A DNA stretch of 64,000 nt from Cinclus cinclus. Its lineage: Eukaryota > Chordata > Aves > Passeriformes > Cinclidae. The DNA lies in NCBI RefSeq assembly GCF_963662255.1, contig NC_085056.1, forward strand, positions 11,737,623 through 11,801,622, given 5' to 3'. Both the position numbers and the translations under genes were made by a program. Positions 58,191 to 64,000 of this stretch are shown piece after piece; the first letter of the stretch is position 1; the number at the start of each line of letters is the position of its first letter. Under the pieces are notes generated by a model. The model was not told where the DNA came from. It searched no databases and saw only the letters and a program-made list of their open reading frames with translations.

Positions 58191-61100
58191 TTCAGGATAG
58201 TAAGATGTTTAATTTCTACTTTATTAAGGAACTCAAAAAACATTTCACATAAGAAGCTCAGCCTCTTCTTACCTATCATAGGCACTGATAAATTGGTGCT
58301 CAAACTTTTCCCCGTTTCTCTGTGTTCAGACTTGGGAAAATTCAGTAACAGGTTTGTATGCTGCCTGCTAATCTTAGGCCATTGAAGCAATGCATCAACA
58401 GGAATGAAAAACAAAAATAAGTCTCAAATCCATGTGTTTTTAAGACAATTTCATAGACAAACAGGCAAGATATTAGATTTGTGTAGGTCATTAATATTTA
58501 GTTTTAAGCCATTCCAGATTAATATTTTCTATTGGTGTTTTTTCCTACATATAGGAATAATCATATTTTTGTCTGACATCTTAAAATATAAAGCGTCTTT
58601 TGAATCACTTTGGACAAAAAAATAAGCAAGCTGCCTCAGTGTTTCTGGTCATTTTCCTCTGATTCCTTATTCCACAAAAACCCAACAGATACAAACCGTC
58701 TATTTATGGGAAAATGTTAGACACAGTTCTTTCATCTTCGATTTTGGGGAATGCAGACCAGCTAATTAACATGGTCTCACTCTGACAGAAAAATATCTAA
58801 AGCTCATTATAGCTTAGTGTGCACCTTTGAAAAGGCAAGTGCTGCATAAACATTTTTCAGGTGCACTTTCCATACAGGAAAGTTTGGAAATGTGTAAGCC
58901 ATGGGAATCCTGCATTGCTTCTGCCTACCTTTACTCTCAGGATTTGCCACTGGGGCATTGTCTACAACCACTGACTCTCTACAGTTTTGAGATAGACTTT
59001 AGCCCGTTCCCCCCAACCCCTAACCAGGTGCAGAATTTATATCCAGCCTCCTGGCCTTGAGGCAGGAACGCTCCCCGGTGAGCCCTCCTGACACTATAGT
59101 ACATCCTGCCACGACTTTTAACATCACTAGAGACATTTTTTTTCCCTCAGAGGAAATAATGACTTGCAGTAACACAGCTTGTTGTGAGATCTTGTTGGAA
59201 ATCCAAACATGTGGCAATTTACGAGTGTCAGCAGAAATTTTAAACTTGTGTGGCAGTACGTGCTGTGCGTTAGATGTTGGAATCTGACCCTTCGGCTTTG
59301 CCACAGTGGTGTCCCAGGAAGACCATGTTGAGTTGCCTCCTCTCTCTTTTCTGTTTACTTTCTTTCCCTAATATTCTGCAATATAGTTTACCTGTATAGC
59401 AATTTGTATGTGTTCTGCCTGTAGATTGTTTTTCACAATCTGAAATCCAGCCTAAGACCTTTTCATTTTATTTGATCAATCAATTTTGATCTTTTTTTTT
59501 TCTTTGTACAATTCATTCTTTCTTTATGGAATTCTTGACTAACTGAAATAGGCTTGTAAAGCAAGAGGCAGAAAATGATGAAAGTGATAAATGTATTTTT
59601 TCTTTCTCACCTCAATCGTGTAACAATTAGTATTTTTTAATAAGAAAATAATTTTTTTTCTACAAATGTTGAAACTCAGTTTCTAAAATCCAATTTTAAT
59701 ACCTGTGTTCTGCCTAACTGGATCTGAAAGCGACATAGATCTCAAGCTGTTTCATAACAAAACAGTCTTTGCATTCAGCCTTGAGCAAGTGAAACAGGGT
59801 TTCTGATTATTCCTGTTAAGAACAGCATAAATAAACCTGAGCACACTGCCTTGTAATGTTCAAGTAGAAAATAGTCTTATTACAGACTGGCTTGTCTGAA
59901 ACTTGGGCTTGGCATGTTTAGCATGTTTTACATCATCAGTTTTTGTTACAACTGTTGGCACCAGACTGCAACATGATTGAGAGGTTTTGATGACCTCAGC
60001 TTCTGCAGTTTATTAAGTCATCCAAACAAATAAAGAGGTTCTGTCAAGTAGCTTGCTCACATCTGCAATACCTGTATATTTTTATGGTCTAGTATAATTG
60101 TAATTTGAATTTTAAGTGTCTATCAGTGAGGGAAAGAGGGAGAAGAGAAAACTCCTATTCTGTGGCTGAAAGGAAAGGGGAAAAGACACCTTGGCTACCA
60201 TCTCTATGGAATACATAGTGAAGGGCTAAGAAAACAACCTTTTAATGGCCTCAAGATTTGGTCCAAATAACAAAACAAGTGTGTTTTCATTCTTAAGACC
60301 AGTAGCAGTCAATTATGAATGCAGGTATTGCTGAAATTTCATAAAGAGGCAGAAACATGTATTGCATCCGCTGCAAGAAACAGTGGGAGTAATGCACACA
60401 TCTGAAGGAAGCAGATTGGTTTTATGAAAGGACTTTTCCCTGGGCCAGTGGCATTATCCAGTGTCTCCTAGTTCTCTGCTAGTATCCAGATGGTTCTGCA
60501 TTGCAGAGAGAACAATGCCATTTTAACAACAGTTGATTATTTCTTCAGAATTGGAGATTTTCAGAGAGTTTTTCCTCAGTTCTGTGCTGACATAGGACTG
60601 ATAGAACACGTGATAAATGACAAAACTTGGGAACACAAAGGCTTTATTTTTTTCTAAATCAGATGAAACTTTTTGAGTTTCGCAAATCCTTGTGGTGTGG
60701 TGGCAAAACTGGTGGTTTGAGCCAGGTTTAAATTAGAGTGAAAGCAGCTTTCCTGTTGCATTTCAACACATCTGTCAGGCAAGTAGGCTTTGGCACAGTG
60801 GGAAAAAAAGAAGACCAAAGCAACATTAAGCAACCCTGGTGAACCCCAAACCCTATTAAAGCAGAAGTCAGTAAGATTTAGCTCAGTGGAAAGTGTGTCT
60901 CAGTTTCATTCCCCTGCCATGTTGCCTGGAGGTGCCTGAGTGTGGCTGCAGGGCTCAGGTGATCCCTGGGCCAGCCCCTGCCCTGGCTCTGCCTTCCAAG
61001 GTCAGGCAATGCTGAGGAGCAGATTCAGAGGGCAGGAAAGTGTTTGGAGATGGAATGCTCCCATTTTCTTTTCCCTTTGGAAACTCTAACGTAGCACATA

Positions 61101-61455
61101 ATGCCTGTAATTGTTAGTACCTGTTGATTCTTGCATTTTCAGAGGAAGATTCCCTGAAGTCAACAGCAAGAACTTCATAAAGCCTATGGAGACCCTAGTG
61201 AGTGGTCTCTGGCTGTGTATAATCACTCTGCAGTGCCCCTGCCTAAAGTACATCATGTCATCTTTCTTGGAAAAGTCCAGCTCACCTGGATTATCTGATG
61301 CCAGCCCTAGGAGATTATGGTGAATGTGTCTTCCTGGCAAGTAAAAGTGTGATTAGATACCACAAATATGAGATGTAGCTAAAGCTAACTGCATTTTCAG
61401 ATAATATCTTGTAATCCTTGTGCCATGCCTGGAGCTCACCCAGGGACTTTGCATC
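58191..61455. other. Noncoding stretch with a GC patch
   Basis: The interval 60900-61015 is GC-richer (TGCCTGGAGGTGCCTGAGTG, CTGGGCCAGCCCCTGCCC) and may be an old repeat, not identified. Opposed frames at 59020-59304 (minus) and 59057-59287 (plus) cannot both be coding, and neither has a motif. Confidence 0.45.
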
Positions 61456-61474
61456 TGTGTGTGTGTGTGTGTGT
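61456..61474. repeat. (TG)n microsatellite
   Basis: Nineteen bases of uninterrupted TG dinucleotide, a likely polymorphic short tandem repeat. Confidence 0.9.
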
Positions 61475-61479
61475 AAATC

Positions 61480-64000
61480 CAAACAGACCGTCCTGAATGG
61501 GCAGTCAGTGGCTTTGGGTTTCAGTATCAGCACTCAACACACTGTAGAATTCAGAGACTTGATTAGATCACATTCTAGAGATCACATACAAAAATGCAGC
61601 TTGCTCTTTTCTTACAGGGCAAAAGGAATGGTCAGAGTACTCTGAGTCATGACAAAGAAAAGTCTATTTTCTCTTAAATTAAGAATTTGCTGTGTAGTAA
61701 TTTGGACTATACTATCACAATCAGCAAAATACTGGCACAGGCCACTAAAATGACAGTCTCCTTGGCTGGATCTCAGTCTGGGGGAGTTTGCAGTGATGCT
61801 AGCAACTCAGAAGTGAATCAGAAGTTGTTTTAAAGTACTGAAAAGCAAAGTGTAAACAGTGAACAAATACATGAGTAAATGGAGAATGAAGTCATCATCG
61901 GCTGTCCTTCTGTTGAAGCAAGAAAATGCATGTTTTAAAATGTGGCTAGTAACAGAACTCTCTTTTGTTTGCTGCCTCAGCAAGTACCCAGCTTTCAGAA
62001 ATCCAAAGCTGATCATTTTCAAGTCCACCCTCACAATATGTCTGTTCAAGCTTACTCAGAAATAACCCCTATGGAAAATAATGAAAAAAAATGTCACACT
62101 CTCCTTCGAGTCAATATTTTCCTTGTGGTCTTTATTCAAGTCCTGTTTAGAAGCTAATGGGATTTATTTTCCTTTGACTTCCACATTCTTTGAATCCAGT
62201 CTTTAGTATGCACAAATTTATTAAAATCTGGGAAACATGTTTATTCCCAAAGTGAAGCAGTCTTAGAGGCATTTATCTTTTTCTTCTAAGGCTGCCCTTT
62301 TCTCTTTGGAATAAAGGTGGGCAATAGGCCATGTTTCAATGTCTGAGACCATATGCCAATGCAAACAGAAAAAAAAAATAATTATGAATGGTATCTTCCC
62401 ATGCTAAATCATTTATTGTAAAGGAGTTTTTCAGTTTGTTTGCAATGGCTGTAGCCTAAGGGTGCACACTGTATAAATTGCCTGATTACAGGATACAGAA
62501 CACTTCTAAATAGGCCTCAAATGATTAGGAGAGGGGAAAGAAATTAAAAAGGCCATTTCCCTTTAGGTATGCAAATGGATTGCAGAACAATAGACAAAGA
62601 TATGAAAGACCATGATAAAACATACCCTCTTTTCTTTTACCTTAAATGATATACTAGGCAAGCAGCAAGCTTCATTACATGTGTCAGCTGAGATGTGAAT
62701 TGTTTCATACTTGAAACAATGCTGTTGCCAGATAGTTCATGTTGGATTTCAAGATAAAGTACCAGTTTTTGTGTCCTCAAGCTGTTCAGGGTTTGCTGCC
62801 TAAATCTGTTTTAGGAATGGTTACATTCTGACCTTGGCTTAATTTAATTCTGCCTACTTCTGCCTCTTTTGAGTTACCTCTTGAAATAGAAAGGACTAAA
62901 TTTGCTTTTGTCACACTAGATCCTCCTCTCAAGTCACAGTGACATGTCTGCCTCTCCTGAACAGCCAGTGCTGGTATTTTAGTGCCTGTTTGAAGGTACC
63001 TGGGTGTGTTTAGACAGTTCAGTGAACAGCAGGAGTCATCTCCTAGTCTGTCACACCCATACCCATACCTGCATTCCCTCTTTCCCGTGCCCTTACACAC
63101 TTACACTTCTGTGTGGGCCAAGCATCTGCTGTTTCCTTGGAGCTTGAGTATTTGGAGAGATAAAAATTTAAGTTTCCTGGTACTAAAGTAACTGAAATAT
63201 CTTAATGGTCAACAGCAGCTCCAAGGGAACTGAAAGGCAAGAAGTGATAGATAATATTGCCTTGAAGTATGGAAATTGCTCAGAAGTAAGTGCCTAACAG
63301 CCACAGCCCTTTGAAAAATTACACCCCCATACCTCCACATTGCTGTGTCTCAAGTATGCAGCAGACAGGATACTGAGAATTACCAGATGGGTTTAAAATT
63401 CATAGTTGTTTAAATCAAAAATTTTTGAAATCTTACTAGTCTGCTATATTAAGCATTTGGGATTAAGATTCTGTTTACAAGTATGATGTGTCAAAAGTAG
63501 CAGGGATTAGGACCCCAAAGCAAGCGTGAGCTGAATTTTTTGGGTAACCAAAACTAGAATTCTCTCATAATTATAAAAGGCCAGTACTTGAACATAAAAT
63601 TTGAAGATCAGACTTGAAAACATCCCACTATTTAATCTCCCTGTATTTTGCTCTATTTCTTACATCAAGTTTGAAAGTTTTGCCAGAGGAAGCCTAGGAG
63701 AGCTGAACTGTGTTACAGTCATGAGGAGCTCAGCTGCACATGAGAACCAGAGATATTTTTGTGTGTCTCCCAAAGAAAATGTTAAAATCAAGATTTGCGA
63801 ATTAATCAAGTCTACATTTTTTAGATAAATATTTTGTTTTTCATAAGACAAGTAAGCAAACAAGGAATTGAAAATATTCTACACATAAGTGCACTGTGTC
63901 TGTATGGTTCAGTCTGCCCTACTTTCTCTCTCCAGTCTTTCTCCAGATAAAAAATGTGTCTGCAGGTGCACCTTATGTGTACAGCCCAATCCTCTGAGCC
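61480..64000. other. Noncoding stretch to window end
   Basis: AT-rich, with A10 at 62370-62379 and CACACCCATACCCATACC at 63053-63070. The 104-codon minus frame (62786-63100) starts MCKGTGKRECRYGYGCDRLG but shows no recognised domain or splice context. No gene is supported. Confidence 0.45.

Noticed and set aside
62786..63100. 104-codon minus-strand ORF starting MCKGTGKRECRYGYG
   Set aside because: Cysteine/glycine-rich start looked like a zinc or knottin segment, but spacing fits no known motif and the rest is unstructured. No transcript signals.
1..64000. CRISPR arrays, tRNA or rRNA genes, bacterial operons
   Set aside because: No regularly spaced direct repeats, no cloverleaf with tRNA box A/B words noticed, no rRNA-like conserved blocks, and the composition and CR1/MIR relics indicate vertebrate noncoding DNA.

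Overview
This window looks like bird nuclear DNA, either intergenic or deep inside a very large intron. It is AT-rich, with CpG depleted almost everywhere. Two fragments match the avian CR1 LINE as I know it: a body piece at about 40.29-40.52 kb and a 3' end at 51.48-51.59 kb carrying the hallmark words GGACTCGATGATCTT and GATTCTATG. Recognisable transposon content is otherwise low and consists mainly of old MIR/L2/L3-like relics, as expected for a bird. Calling it a bird is inference from repeat type and composition. I cannot name the species or the locus.

I found no convincing protein-coding gene, rRNA, tRNA or CRISPR array. Open frames are short and scattered over both strands with no family signature. 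The longest, 161 codons, lies inside a CpG island where GC-rich composition makes stops rare. Intergenic stretches are therefore described by what they hold.

Layout. 1-17 kb: AT-rich single-copy-looking DNA with GC pockets at 1.7-2.0, 3.0-3.4 and 14.6-15.0 kb, an overlapping-ORF patch at 8.5-8.7 kb and an exon-like segment at 13.73-13.81 kb. 17-22 kb: several motif-dense stretches resembling conserved noncoding (enhancer-like) DNA, including a near-perfect palindrome at 17.49 kb. 22-36 kb: sparse, with a perfect 12-bp inverted repeat at 24.95 kb, an LTR-like GC pocket at 27.0-27.5 kb and a purine-skewed block at 29.7-30.3 kb. 36-37.1 kb: simple pyrimidine repeats.

40-46 kb is the most structured part. 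It has two exon-like segments with strong splice sites (40.13 and 41.09 kb), a CR1 relic between them, a clear CpG island (42.04-42.52 kb) and a cluster of ancient SINE/LINE relics (44.5-46.0 kb). 47.4-47.65 kb holds a 39-bp poly(A) bounded by a 14-bp imperfect direct repeat, which suggests a poly(A)-tailed retroposition event. 51-58 kb holds the CR1 3' end, a G-run, a 59-codon ORF that retains CpGs and more enhancer-like patches. 58-64 kb is ordinary apart from a (TG)n tract.

How the pieces work together is speculative. The simplest model is an unannotated promoter at the CpG island, possibly for a noncoding RNA or a 5' exon of a distant gene, set in a regulatory landscape of scattered enhancer-like elements.
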